From Candidatus Woesearchaeota archaeon (GTDB lineage Archaea; Nanobdellota; Nanobdellia; Woesearchaeales; JAFGLG01), in the NCBI GenBank assembly GCA_016928155.1, contig JAFGLG010000002.1:144412-199117 (forward strand): DNA of 54,706 nucleotides. The letters run 5' to 3'. This document shows positions 8,241-15,348 of the stretch, one piece after another (the first letter of the stretch is position 1; every line of letters starts with the position of its first letter). Under the pieces are notes generated by a model. The model was not told where the DNA came from. It searched no databases and worked only from the letters and a program-made list of their open reading frames with translations. The position numbers and the translations under genes were made by a program.

Positions 8241-8776
8241 TGCAGCAAAATCTTGTCCTTTTCCACTCTCTCATAAAACGCAGGATCTTTCCTTGCGACA
8301 AAGGACCAATCCAATGACGTGAAAACAGAAATATTAATCTTTCTCCTGATTTTTGATGAAATTTTCGAGAAATCTGAAATAATTCCTTCTTTTCGCTTAT
8401 TGCCGATGATCAAAATGTCAATATCACTATCCTCTGTGTCTTCTCCTCTTGCGCAGCTTCCATACAGATAAGCGGTTATTTCATGTTTTCTGCTAATGAT
8501 TCTTATTTTTTCAAGGAGAAGGAGGTTATGCAGGATCTTCAGCTGCTTCACAATAATATTCTCTCTGTTAAGCCAATGAAGATTAGTGACTCCTATCTTT
8601 TTTATTCTTATCATGTCTTTTCTTATCAACAACCCAAGCCATTTGATCATAGTAGCTTTTGAAATCTTTATCTTTACCCTCAATTCTTTCTGAGAATATT
8701 GGGCTGTGGGATTCTCAAGCAAGAAAACAAGTATTCTCATTGCATTCTTTTCACCTAATATCTCAGCCATGCCCAT
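8237..8776 (-). CDS. HTH + minimal nucleotidyltransferase (MNT antitoxin)
   Basis: 179 aa. Residues 1-75 form a winged HTH (YSQKELRVKIKISKATMIKWLGLL). The nucleotidyltransferase part begins with GSCARGEDTEDSDID (106-120), the GSx10-13DxD motif with D118 and D120 as metal ligands. The HTH suggests that it also represses its own promoter, where an 18-bp inverted repeat lies (8816-8833). ATG 8776 or 8770 may be used. The module is more AT rich than the release-factor gene beside it, fitting a mobile defence or TA unit. Confidence 0.87.
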   Translation of the reverse strand: MGMAEILGEKNAMRILVFLLENPTAQYSQKELRVKIKISKATMIKWLGLLIRKDMIRIKKIGVTNLHWLNRENIIVKQLKILHNLLLLEKIRIISRKHEITAYLYGSCARGEDTEDSDIDILIIGNKRKEGIISDFSKISSKIRRKINISVFTSLDWSFVARKDPAFYERVEKDKILLQ

Positions 8777-8802
8777 AATTTGATATAGGAATAGGTATAA
8801 TT

Positions 8803-8833
8803 ATTTAAACCTTTTGGTTCAATTTGATGAACC
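8803..8833. promoter_or_regulatory. MNT/HEPN promoter and inverted repeat
   Basis: On the minus strand AAAGGTTTAAATAA (BRE/TATA-like) lies about 30 nt before the MNT start. Immediately upstream is the perfect inverted repeat GGTTCAATTTGATGAACC (8816-8833; GGTTCA/TGAACC arms, 6-nt spacer). It is a candidate operator for the HTH domain of the MNT protein. Confidence 0.5.
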
Positions 8834-8926
8834 TATGTTGCAAGGGATGTGAAGTTTGCAAACAGTATTAAGAGCATTAAAGAAGAAGAGAAAAAAAGGA
8901 AAATAATTATTTCTTACGCTACAAGC

Positions 8927-9337
8927 CTAGAGTGGATTATAATACGCCATACAAGTATCATAGGAACCACCCATATACCAACAGTATACATATTTCTTGT
9001 AGCAATCCCAAAATCCAGTGCAACTATGTCCTCGATAAAGAGGAGCAGAACATCCATAACATTGATTATAACATGCATCATAGTATTCTGGACTGTATTC
9101 ACCATCACAAGTTTCAACACAGTCTGAACAAGCCATCCCAGATGCTACAACCTTAGGTATATAATTAACTTGCCCTAATACATCTCCACCTAGATCATCA
9201 GTGACTGGAGCCTGAATATAGCTGACTGTCGGGGTTGCTGCTGGCCCTTTACCTGTAATCAGCACAACCAATGCAACAATTGCAACTATTGCAACAATCG
9301 CAAGATATGCAAAACTGCCTTTTGATTCAACTTCCAT
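8927..9337 (-). CDS. Small Cys-rich exported protein, N-terminal membrane anchor
   Basis: 136 aa, not recognised. A hydrophobic segment at about 9-28 (AYLAIVAIVAIVALVVLI) is followed by a short linker and a C-terminal half with ten cysteines (patterns ACSDCVETC, ACYNQCYGC, CTGFWDCYKKYVYC) and many Tyr. The layout suggests a surface-anchored disulfide-rich or metal-binding domain. A strong GAGGTGA site precedes the ATG. It stands alone, with no obvious operon partner. Confidence 0.75.
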   Translation of the reverse strand: MEVESKGSFAYLAIVAIVAIVALVVLITGKGPAATPTVSYIQAPVTDDLGGDVLGQVNYIPKVVASGMACSDCVETCDGEYSPEYYDACYNQCYGCSAPLYRGHSCTGFWDCYKKYVYCWYMGGSYDTCMAYYNPL

Positions 9338-9464
9338 CTTTTCACCTCTTTTGGTAATCTGAATAGATTATTCTACCCTAAATGTATACTAATATATAAA
9401 GATGATTGTTGCTACATAGGAAAATAAACATTTATTAATCAGCTTTCCAGCAAATCATCAAGAG

Positions 9465-10003
9465 GTGACCATCATAAACAAAATATTCATTCTGCTTTGC
9501 CTTACAATCCTGATAGCGGGCTGCGGAAAGCAGACACCGCCAACAGAGCAGAAAGAGACAACAGAGGACATAACACCACCCAGCCAGCCAAGCATATCCA
9601 GCGATCTGCTTGACATCGCTGATTTCGAAGCAGCAGGATTCGACATGACAGGCCTGGATAAAGGCAGGGGCGCAGCAGGCAGCACAGTATTCAGGACAAC
9701 AGGAGATTATCCCTTAATAAGGCACTCTGTATTTTATTTCAAATCTCCGGGATTGCCTTCAAGAACACAAAAGACAAATCCGTGGATAAATGCACTGTAC
9801 CAGGGCTTGTCGAAGACGGACAATATAAAGTTGTGAGAGAATTCAGCGATGGATCATATGTGTTCTCATGCAAGGTCCCAGCCAACACACTGACATTGTG
9901 CGTTGCAAAGGGAGAGCATGCATTCCAGGTCACATTCCCGAAGGATGATGCAAACCTGCCGAAAGCAGAGAAACTTGCAGGCATCATCGCAGGCAAGATC
10001 TGA
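9465..10003 (+). pseudogene. Lipoprotein gene with a frameshift near 9750
   Basis: The 5' part (from GTG 9465) encodes a lipoprotein signal (KIFILLCLTILIAGC, lipobox LIAGC). The reading frame then moves from frame 3 to frame 2 around 9747-9752. The downstream frame carries a continuous, sensible sequence (GIAFKNTKDKSVDKC, later PANTLTLCVAKGEHAFQVTF, ending in EKLAGIIAGKI). One missing base at the CCGGG stretch would join them into a protein of about 180 aa. It may be a sequencing error or real decay. A TATA-like ATTTATTAATC at 9430-9440 supports transcription from close to the GTG. Function unknown. Confidence 0.65.
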
Positions 10004-10127
10004 ATGTGCAGTGACCAGAAGGCTGAGAATTCAATCATGCAAAATTCTGAACCTCTATAGACAACAATCTGTGCTTTCTCATAGGTTGAACTTCCTATCT
10101 GATTATCAGATTCCTATCATCGATAGC

Positions 10128-10154
10128 TTTAAATATGTGTATACATGATGTATA
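10128..10154 (+). promoter_or_regulatory. vapBC promoter with palindromic operator
   Basis: TATA element TTTAAATAT at 10128-10136, immediately followed by TATACATGATGTATA (10140-10154; TATACA/TGTATA arms). The antitoxin ATG is at 10159, so the palindrome covers the expected transcription start and the mRNA is close to leaderless. It is a typical placement for autorepression by an AbrB-type antitoxin. Confidence 0.6.
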
Positions 10155-10158
10155 TACT

Positions 10159-10359
10159 ATGGAAGTCAAGGCACAGATCAAGGAATGGGGAAACAGCTAT
10201 GGCATCAGGATATCAAAAAGCGATGTCAGGAAATTAGGCATTGTGAAAGGAGAGACTGTCCACCTAAAGATAAGCAAAAATGAATATGATATCGACCAGT
10301 TTATCGGCATATGCAGAGGAGCAAAACCATTCATAAGGGAAAAAGAGGACAGATATTGA
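10159..10359 (+). CDS. AbrB/SpoVT-type antitoxin (VapB-like)
   Basis: 66 aa. The swapped-hairpin AbrB fold is recognisable (KAQIKEWGNSYGIRISKSDVRKLGIVKGETVHLKIS), followed by a short toxin-binding tail. I use ATG 10159; an upstream in-frame start at 10135 would lie in the TATA/operator region. The stop overlaps the TTG start of the PIN toxin as TTGA. Expected to repress its own promoter and neutralise VapC. Confidence 0.88.
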   Translation: MEVKAQIKEWGNSYGIRISKSDVRKLGIVKGETVHLKISKNEYDIDQFIGICRGAKPFIREKEDRY

Positions 10360-10739
10360 AATATGTCATTGATTCTTCAGCGTGGATCGAATTGTTTCTG
10401 GGGAGTGCTGAAGGCAAGAAAGCTGCAAAAGTAATCAAGAACCCAAAAAATGTCATAATAACAAGCGATGTAACATTTGGTGAAATATACAGCTGGGCTA
10501 TGAAGAATGGTTTTGATGCTGGCAAATTAATGGGATGCATAAGACAAAATTCTGAAGTGTTTGAAACATATGTCAACATCTGGATCGAAGCAGCTGATCT
10601 GCGCGACAGGAGGAGAGAGAAAGCGAAGAAGTTCTCATTGATCGATGCCATCATCTACAGGATCTCGCAGATGACCAAGGCAAGGCTGGTTACAAAGGAC
10701 AAGGATTTCAAGGGACTGAAGAATGTGATCCTGTTGTAA
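10356..10739 (+). CDS. PIN-domain toxin (VapC-like RNase)
   Basis: 127 aa from TTG 10356. The acidic metal-binding residues of the PIN fold are visible: D6 (YVIDSSAW), E43 (FGEIYSW), D97 (SLIDAIIY), and D115/D117 (TKDKDF). VapC toxins cut specific RNAs such as tRNA or rRNA; the target here is unknown. The frame extends upstream into the antitoxin, but the TTGA overlap and the family N-terminus place the start here. tRNA-Pro follows 134 bp downstream. Confidence 0.9.
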   Translation: MKYVIDSSAWIELFLGSAEGKKAAKVIKNPKNVIITSDVTFGEIYSWAMKNGFDAGKLMGCIRQNSEVFETYVNIWIEAADLRDRRREKAKKFSLIDAIIYRISQMTKARLVTKDKDFKGLKNVILL

Positions 10740-10786
10740 TATTTCTAAACCTTTATAAATAACGAGTTTTGCTTATCTGATACTCC

Positions 10787-10871
10787 TTGGGGCTGTGGGG
10801 CAACTGTTTCGTCAGTTGAGTGCGTTAGCGACTCCTAGTCGCTTCGCGTCCGGAGTCCCTAGAAAACCTTA
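10787..10871 (+). repeat. Duplicated tRNA-Pro 5' end with hairpin-forming insert
   Basis: TTGGGGCTGTGGGG occurs at 10787-10800 and again at 10872-10885, the second being the real tRNA-Pro 5' end. The 71 bp between hold hairpins: CAACTG/CAGTTG (10801-10818), GCGAC/GTCGC and GACTCC/GGAGTC. A TATA box (CTTTATAAAT, about 10751-10760) is placed to start transcription at the first copy, not the second. Confidence 0.6.
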
Positions 10872-10893
10872 TTGGGGCTGTGGGGTAGCTTGG

Positions 10894-10922
10894 ATGGCAG
10901 GGCTCTTGCTTTGCCAGAGCAA
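10894..10922 (+). other. tRNA-Pro intron 1, D-loop (29 nt)
   Basis: Outer helix GGGTA/TATCC, central 4-bp helix GCTT/GAGC (one G-T pair), 3-nt bulges GGA and AAC, and inner helix TGGCA/TGCCA. Cutting after the second base of each bulge removes 10894-10922. All elements of a canonical BHB motif are adjacent with no gaps. Confidence 0.8.
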
Positions 10923-10962
10923 CTATCCTCTCTGGTTTGGGGCCAGATGACCCCGGTTCGAA

Positions 10963-10981
10963 ACCGCTTATGCGGCGAATG
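10963..10981 (+). other. tRNA-Pro intron 2, T-loop (19 nt)
   Basis: Outer helix is the T-stem itself (CCCGG/CCGGG). Central helix TTCG/CGAA (4 bp), bulges AAA and TGT, and inner helix CCGC/GCGG with loop TTAT. Cutting after the second base of each bulge removes 10963-10981 and restores T-loop TTCGAAT, corresponding to canonical position 59/60. Confidence 0.85.
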
Positions 10982-11028
10982 TCCGGGCAGCCCCAGTTTT
11001 TAATTCTGGGTTGCGTATAATATCTTAC

Positions 11029-11067
11029 GGGCACATCTTAACGAAATATTTATATATTGATGTGCCC
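11029..11067 (+). promoter_or_regulatory. Fic gene promoter flanked by an inverted repeat
   Basis: A TATA box (ATTTATATAT, about 11048-11057) is enclosed by GGGCACATC (11029-11037) and its exact reverse complement GATGTGCCC (11059-11067). The Fic ATG at 11079 is at leaderless distance. The motif GGGCACA appears again at both ends of the 3' part of the gene (about 11999 and 12031). It is a candidate operator; no HTH protein is encoded next to it. Confidence 0.45.
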
Positions 11068-11078
11068 ATACATATCAT

Positions 11079-12023
11079 ATGACATACATTGAGACTATCA
11101 GAAGAGGGAATAAAAAATATTATTATATCACAAAGAACATTAGAGCAGATATTAACAGATGGAAGAAAATCAGAATTTATGTCGGAGATAAGAAGCCAAC
11201 TAAAGCAGAAATCAAGAAGCACGCAGAAGAGATTGAGAAAAGAGCAGAAAAAGAAGGCCTGACCAAATCAGAATATGTCTATTTGTCAATTAGAGATGCT
11301 GAAACACTGCAGGATTTAAAAGAAAGCTATAAAGAGTGGGTGAAGAAAACACCTGAAAGCATCAGGAAAAAGTTTTATGATGATTTTGTTATCAGATTTA
11401 CTTACAACACCAATGCCATAGAAGGAAATAGGCTTACTTTGCGACAAACTGCACTTATTCTCAAAGATAGAGTGCTTCCCTCTGGTGTGCGAGCATCTGA
11501 TTACCATGAAGCTGTCAACGGGAAGGAGTGTCTAGAATACTTGAAATCATACAAAGGAGGATTAAACAACAAGCTTCTAGAGAAAGTGAATGGTATTCTG
11601 ACAAAAAATACTGATGTTAGTTATAGCGGGAGAATACGATTTTTTGATGTTAAGATTGAGGGTTCTAAACACACCCCACTTTCAAACGAGAAAGTGAAAA
11701 AACACTTATTGAATATGTATAAATGGTATAGTGCCAATAAGAATAAACTCCACCCATTTGAGCTGGCAACCCTGATTCATGCCAAAATCGCCTGGATCCA
11801 TCCGTTTGAGGATGGCAACGGAAGAACTGCTCGTGCGATCATGAATTGGCTTTTAATCAAAAATGGCTATCCAATGTTCTTTATTCCATTTTGGAGAAGA
11901 GAAGAATATTACATGACCCTGGAGGAAGCTGATAAAGAGAATTTTAAAGATTATGTAGCCAGAATGTTACGGTTGATTATTGACCAAGTAAGATATTACG
12001 GGCACAAAAGGGAGAAAAAATAA
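11079..12023 (+). CDS. Fic-domain protein (AMPylase-type), with inhibitory helix
   Basis: 314 aa. The Fic core motif HPFEDGNGRTAR (241-252) is intact, with catalytic H241 and phosphate-binding GNGR. An N-terminal inhibitory motif T-x3-E-G (TNAIEG, 111-116) is present, so it belongs to the class whose autoinhibitory helix precedes the Fic core. Residues 1-70 form a basic module (YYYITKNIR, KKIRIYVG). Fic proteins move AMP or other groups onto target Ser/Thr/Tyr; the target is unknown. It stands alone beside a tRNA gene and TA modules and is AT rich, suggesting recent transfer. Confidence 0.92.
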   Translation: MTYIETIRRGNKKYYYITKNIRADINRWKKIRIYVGDKKPTKAEIKKHAEEIEKRAEKEGLTKSEYVYLSIRDAETLQDLKESYKEWVKKTPESIRKKFYDDFVIRFTYNTNAIEGNRLTLRQTALILKDRVLPSGVRASDYHEAVNGKECLEYLKSYKGGLNNKLLEKVNGILTKNTDVSYSGRIRFFDVKIEGSKHTPLSNEKVKKHLLNMYKWYSANKNKLHPFELATLIHAKIAWIHPFEDGNGRTARAIMNWLLIKNGYPMFFIPFWRREEYYMTLEEADKENFKDYVARMLRLIIDQVRYYGHKREKK

Positions 12024-12156
12024 GGTGTATGGGCACAGGGTGGATTGCGCATAATTGCTGTTATGTGTTTTTTCTGCAAGAAAAAATCGCGAAGTGAAAC
12101 GTGGCGATAGTATGATGCAGAGAAACCCGTTCATCGAGTGCGAAGCACAATCCTAA

Positions 12157-12417
12157 TATATAATTAAACCAAGACTTGATAAGGAACCAATAAAATTATC
12201 AAAAAAAGACAAAATCACATTCGAGAAAGTGATGAAGAAAATTGAAGAGATCCTCTCCTGTGATATTGACCATTATAAAAATCTGAGATATGATATGAAA
12301 GAATCCAAAAGAGTCCATATCAATCATTTTGTCTTGATCTTTAGTTATAATAAAGAGAAAGATCTTGTATCATTTGAAGATTTTGACCATCATGACAAAA
12401 TCTACAAGAACAAATAG
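12157..12417 (+). pseudogene. RelE/ParE-type toxin lacking its start
   Basis: The frame reads YIIKPRLDK...LSKKDKITFEKVMKKIEEIL and ends RVHINHFVLIF...FEDFDHHDKIYKNK, the usual archaeal RelE pattern (RVHI, HHDKIY) almost to full length. A stop (TAA 12154-12156) directly precedes the first homologous residue, and no ATG, GTG or TTG lies before GTG 12226. The gene therefore seems to have lost its 5' end; a truncated product from ATG 12229 would miss the N-terminal helix. No antitoxin gene is visible beside it. Confidence 0.7.
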
Positions 12418-12551
12418 ATCATGATAATCGCTCCATGAGCTGAAGGATCCTGAGAATCAAGAGAAAATGACAATGAAGAATCGTCTTGATTAATTTTCAT
12501 ATACGATTTCTGGGATCAATCAAAAGGTTTTAATAATCCCTTTTCTGGCAT

Positions 12552-13289
12552 ATGTTCAATCGGGGTGCTAAACTAGTGTCGATATGGAAGATGGTGGAGG
12601 AGATCAAGGGATTCAAGGTGGCAGATCCCTCGATGGTGAAAGAATCATATGAACTGCTGTTCGAGAAGCAGCTGCCCTACAAGGCAGTCCTGCGATACAT
12701 CAACAATTTCTCGCCCTACGGCGGAAACATCAGGATGAACTTCAGCACAATTGAAGTCAGGCTCAGCAAGAGATGGAAGAATGTCAGCAGGGAGATACAG
12801 ATGGGCATCATACAGGAGCTCATGACAAAGCTCTTCAAGAAGCCGCGAAGGACAATGCACATCGACCTCTACAACAACTTCGTCAAGAACCTCCACATCG
12901 CGATACCCAAGACAAAGATCGATCCGCTCCTGAAGGAATCATTCGACAGGGTCAATGACAAGCACTTCAGCGGCATGATAGAGATGCCCAACCTTGTCTT
13001 CGGGAGATTCTCGACCCACAAGATGGGAAGCTATGACTACAAGAAAGACACGATATCGATCTCGCGCATCCTAATAGAGGACCCTGAACTGCTTGACTAT
13101 GTGATGTATCATGAGATACTGCACAAGAAGCACAAGTTCCACAGATGGAACGGCAAGAATGTATACCATAATTCCACATTCAGGAGAGATGAGAGAGCGT
13201 ATCCTGGCCATGAAGAGATGGAAAGCAGACTGAACAGACACATCAGGAAGAACATGTGGAAAAGGGCATTTTTCGGCAACAGGGGATAA
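12552..13289 (+). CDS. SprT-like zinc metalloprotease-fold protein
   Basis: 245 aa. A zinc-binding HEILH (187-191) follows the helix LLDYVMYHEILH; a candidate third ligand is H206 in YHNSTFRRDERAYP. Layout and size resemble the archaeal SprT-like/M48-type families. Possible roles are protein quality control or DNA-protein crosslink repair, but this is not certain. The TATA-like TTTTAATAAT near 12528-12537 predicts a transcript start close to 12557, so the GTG at 12576 behind GGGGTG may be the true start instead of ATG 12552. Confidence 0.75.
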   Translation: MFNRGAKLVSIWKMVEEIKGFKVADPSMVKESYELLFEKQLPYKAVLRYINNFSPYGGNIRMNFSTIEVRLSKRWKNVSREIQMGIIQELMTKLFKKPRRTMHIDLYNNFVKNLHIAIPKTKIDPLLKESFDRVNDKHFSGMIEMPNLVFGRFSTHKMGSYDYKKDTISISRILIEDPELLDYVMYHEILHKKHKFHRWNGKNVYHNSTFRRDERAYPGHEEMESRLNRHIRKNMWKRAFFGNRG

Positions 13290-13390
13290 AAAGTCCCAAA
13301 AAGGCAGAATTCAGGCACTACAAAGGCTGGGAAGCGTCATCCATCTTTCAAAATCTATATATATTACCTGTTTTCTTCTAGCGATATCAT

Positions 13391-13540
13391 ATCAAAAACC
13401 ACCAGTCAATTGATGGGTGAAATCTTATAACTTCAAAACACAAATTGAAGTGGTTTTTGATGCTCAAAATACCATGACTGATGGTTTTTGGAACAACAAA
13501 ACACCATACTGATTTAAAACCAAATAGTGGTATTTTGTTG
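13391..13540 (+). promoter_or_regulatory. Array of six alternating CAAAAnACCA half-sites before aIF5A
   Basis: Half-sites of consensus CAAAAnACCAy alternate in orientation: plus at 13393, minus at 13450-13459, plus at 13465, minus at 13481-13490, plus at 13497, minus at 13527-13537. They combine into inverted repeats, including the perfect ATCAAAAACCAC (13391-13402)/GTGGTTTTTGAT (13450-13461) and CAACAAAACACCA/TGGTATTTTGTTG (13494-13540, one mismatch). Most neighbouring sites are about 15-16 bp apart or twice that. A TATA-like GATTTAAAAC (13511-13520) lies inside, so binding would affect aIF5A transcription. Confidence 0.6.
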
Positions 13541-13557
13541 TATAAAAAGGTGGAATC

Positions 13558-13956
13558 ATGGAAAAGAAGGTCTCACATGTCGGTGCGTTGCAGAAAGGAA
13601 GCCTGGTAATAATAGACGGCGAAGCATGCAAAGTCATGAGCACACAGGTATCAAGGCCCGGAAAGCACGGCCATGCAAAAGTCAGATTCGATGCAGTAGG
13701 GATAATAGACGGCAAGAAAAGGAACATCGTGCTGCCGGCACACGACAACATCGAAGTGCCGCTGATAGACAAGAGGAATGCCCAAGTCCTCTCGATTGCA
13801 GGCAACAAGGCCAATGTGATGGACAATGAGACATTCGAGACATTCGACATGGAGATACCTGAAGAAGTCAAGGATGTCACAGAAGGATGCAATATCCTCT
13901 ACTGGGTCATACTCGGAACAAAGATCATGAAACAGGTAGTCAAAGGAGATGAATGA
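13558..13956 (+). CDS. eif5a: Translation initiation factor aIF5A
   Basis: 132 aa, the normal archaeal length. The hypusine (or deoxyhypusine) loop is visible as SRPGKHGHAK with the modified Lys at 36. The N-terminal SH3-like part and the C-terminal OB fold follow. It relieves ribosomes stalled on proline-rich and other difficult sequences. GGTGGAATC precedes the ATG. The stop overlaps the eL40 start (TGATG), so the two are co-translated. Deoxyhypusine synthase is not in this window. Confidence 0.96.
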   Translation: MEKKVSHVGALQKGSLVIIDGEACKVMSTQVSRPGKHGHAKVRFDAVGIIDGKKRNIVLPAHDNIEVPLIDKRNAQVLSIAGNKANVMDNETFETFDMEIPEEVKDVTEGCNILYWVILGTKIMKQVVKGDE

Positions 13957-14117
13957 TGACAAAATTCCCAGAAGTAATCAAAAGGAGATATACAAATGTG
14001 TTTGTCTGCAGGAGATGCAAATCCAAGATAAGGGCGCCGAGCATGAAGGTGGCAAGAGGAGAGGTCAGCTGCAGGAAATGCAACAGCAAACAGCTAAGAG
14101 CCATAAAGAAGAAATAA
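13956..14117 (+). CDS. rpl40e: 50S ribosomal protein eL40 (L40e)
   Basis: 53 aa, found by reading the short gap after aIF5A. The sequence MTKFPEVIKRRYTNVFVC, then RRCKSKIRAPS and CRKCNSKQLRAIKKK, matches archaeal L40e: a basic zinc-ribbon protein with two CxxC pairs. The ATG shares one base with the aIF5A stop. The overlapping alternative frame from GTG/ATG 13949 gives a Gln/Glu-rich nonsense protein and is rejected. Confidence 0.93.
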   Translation: MTKFPEVIKRRYTNVFVCRRCKSKIRAPSMKVARGEVSCRKCNSKQLRAIKKK

Positions 14118-14118
14118 A

Positions 14119-15306
14119 ATGGATTTTAACATAATACTGGCGATCGCTTTCATCCTTTTTCTTATCATCTTCACAATCATCAAGAGGAAGAGCGTAGTCC
14201 TCCAGAAAGTCCTCTGGCCTGTTGTCTATGTGATCATGTGGAAGACAGGATTCGGGCTCAAGCTGATGGACAGATGGGGCAAGAAATACAAGGGCCTGAT
14301 ACAGCTCCTCGGGCAGGCCAGCATCGGACTGGCTTTCCTGGGCATGGCCTACATCTCAATCTCAATATTGATAGTCATCTTCAAGATGATAACAGCACCT
14401 GAAAGCATCCAAGGAGGATTTGCCCTTGTGCTTCCATTCACCAACATACCAGGAGTCGGATATCTGCCGTTCACATACTGGATCATAGCAATATTCGTCC
14501 TCGCTGTCGTGCATGAGTTCAGCCACGGAGTGATGGCAAGGGCATATGATGTGCCTGTGCAGAGCTCAGGATTCGCAATATTCTCAATAATAGCGCCGAT
14601 CATACCTGCTGCATTCGTGGAGCCGGACGAGAAAGTGCTGCAGAAGAGGGATGAGGTGACGCAGAACTCAGTATTCGCAGCAGGACCGATATCAAATGTC
14701 GCGCTCGGATTCGTGTTCCTCCTAATAATGATGTTCGTGTTCGCGCCGATAGAGGCCAGGATAACAGAACCCACAGGGTTCATAATGACACCGAATGATC
14801 CAGAGATGCCGGCAGCTAAAGCAGGCATGCCAGACAAGTTCCTTGTGACAAACTTCAACGGCGAAGAGACAGCCGACGCGAACAAGTTCATGGAACAGAT
14901 GTATTACTGCACAGCTCCCGGCGATGAGATAACAGTCGGCAACAAAAACCAATCCTTCACATTCACCGCAGTGCCAAGGCCAGAGGACCCGAACAAAGGG
15001 ATAATAGGCGTGAGCACCTTCGAGAACCAGAGAGATGTAAAACCCCAATATGCCATGTGGAAAGCGCCATTCTACTGGTTCAAGGGACTGTTCAAATGGC
15101 TGTTCCTGCTCAACCTCTTCATAGGGCTGGCAAACCTATTGCCTCTCGGAATCGTGGATGGGGGAAGGATGCTCCAGATAGCACTGAAGAAGATAATGAA
15201 GAATGAGAAGCACGCAAACAAGATTTGGGGGATGATAAGCTTCCTCTTCATAGGGCTGATTGTATTGGGGCTGGTCCTGCAGTATGTAGGGAATCCATTC
15301 GGCTGA
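14119..15306 (+). CDS. Site-2 protease family (M50) membrane metalloprotease with PDZ domain
   Basis: 395 aa integral membrane protein. Zinc motif HEFSH (132-136) within a membrane helix, and the third ligand in the helix ending GIVDGGRML (D347). A PDZ-like stretch lies between (about 215-300; NFNGEETADANKFMEQM). Such proteases cut within the membrane, often releasing membrane-bound regulators; a membrane-tethered HTH protein is encoded at 47753-48580, though a link is speculation. It follows eL40 by 1 nt and is presumably in the same transcript. Confidence 0.9.
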   Translation: MDFNIILAIAFILFLIIFTIIKRKSVVLQKVLWPVVYVIMWKTGFGLKLMDRWGKKYKGLIQLLGQASIGLAFLGMAYISISILIVIFKMITAPESIQGGFALVLPFTNIPGVGYLPFTYWIIAIFVLAVVHEFSHGVMARAYDVPVQSSGFAIFSIIAPIIPAAFVEPDEKVLQKRDEVTQNSVFAAGPISNVALGFVFLLIMMFVFAPIEARITEPTGFIMTPNDPEMPAAKAGMPDKFLVTNFNGEETADANKFMEQMYYCTAPGDEITVGNKNQSFTFTAVPRPEDPNKGIIGVSTFENQRDVKPQYAMWKAPFYWFKGLFKWLFLLNLFIGLANLLPLGIVDGGRMLQIALKKIMKNEKHANKIWGMISFLFIGLIVLGLVLQYVGNPFG

Positions 15307-15348
15307 TTTCTGACAAAATTTAAATAGGATGCTTGGATACAGGCATAT

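Larger units (their letters stand above)
10874..10995 (+). tRNA. tRNA-Pro (UGG) with two BHB introns
   Basis: Acceptor stem GGGGCTG (10874-10880) pairs with CAGCCCC (10988-10994), with A73 at 10995. D-stem/loop begins GGGT-AGCTTGG. Anticodon arm TCTGG-TTTGGGG-CCAGA (10931-10947) gives anticodon TGG at 10938-10940. T-stem CCCGG (10952-10956) pairs with CCGGG (10983-10987). The D-loop and the T-loop are each broken by an insert that folds as a bulge-helix-bulge splice motif (10894-10922 and 10963-10981). Removing them leaves a normal 74-nt tRNA with D-loop AGCTTGGCTA and T-loop TTCGAAT. CCA is not encoded. Confidence 0.88.

Noticed and set aside
12229-12417. 62-aa protein starting at ATG 12229
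   Set aside because: The homologous frame extends upstream to a stop at 12154; starting here would drop the conserved N-terminal part, so it is called a decayed RelE.
13391-13540. Possible CRISPR or leader sequence before aIF5A
   Set aside because: The half-sites alternate in orientation and are about 10 bp; there are no spacer-sized unique inserts.
13949-14134. Gln/Glu-rich 61-aa frame after aIF5A
   Set aside because: The neighbouring frame encodes a clear ribosomal protein eL40 with two CxxC pairs.
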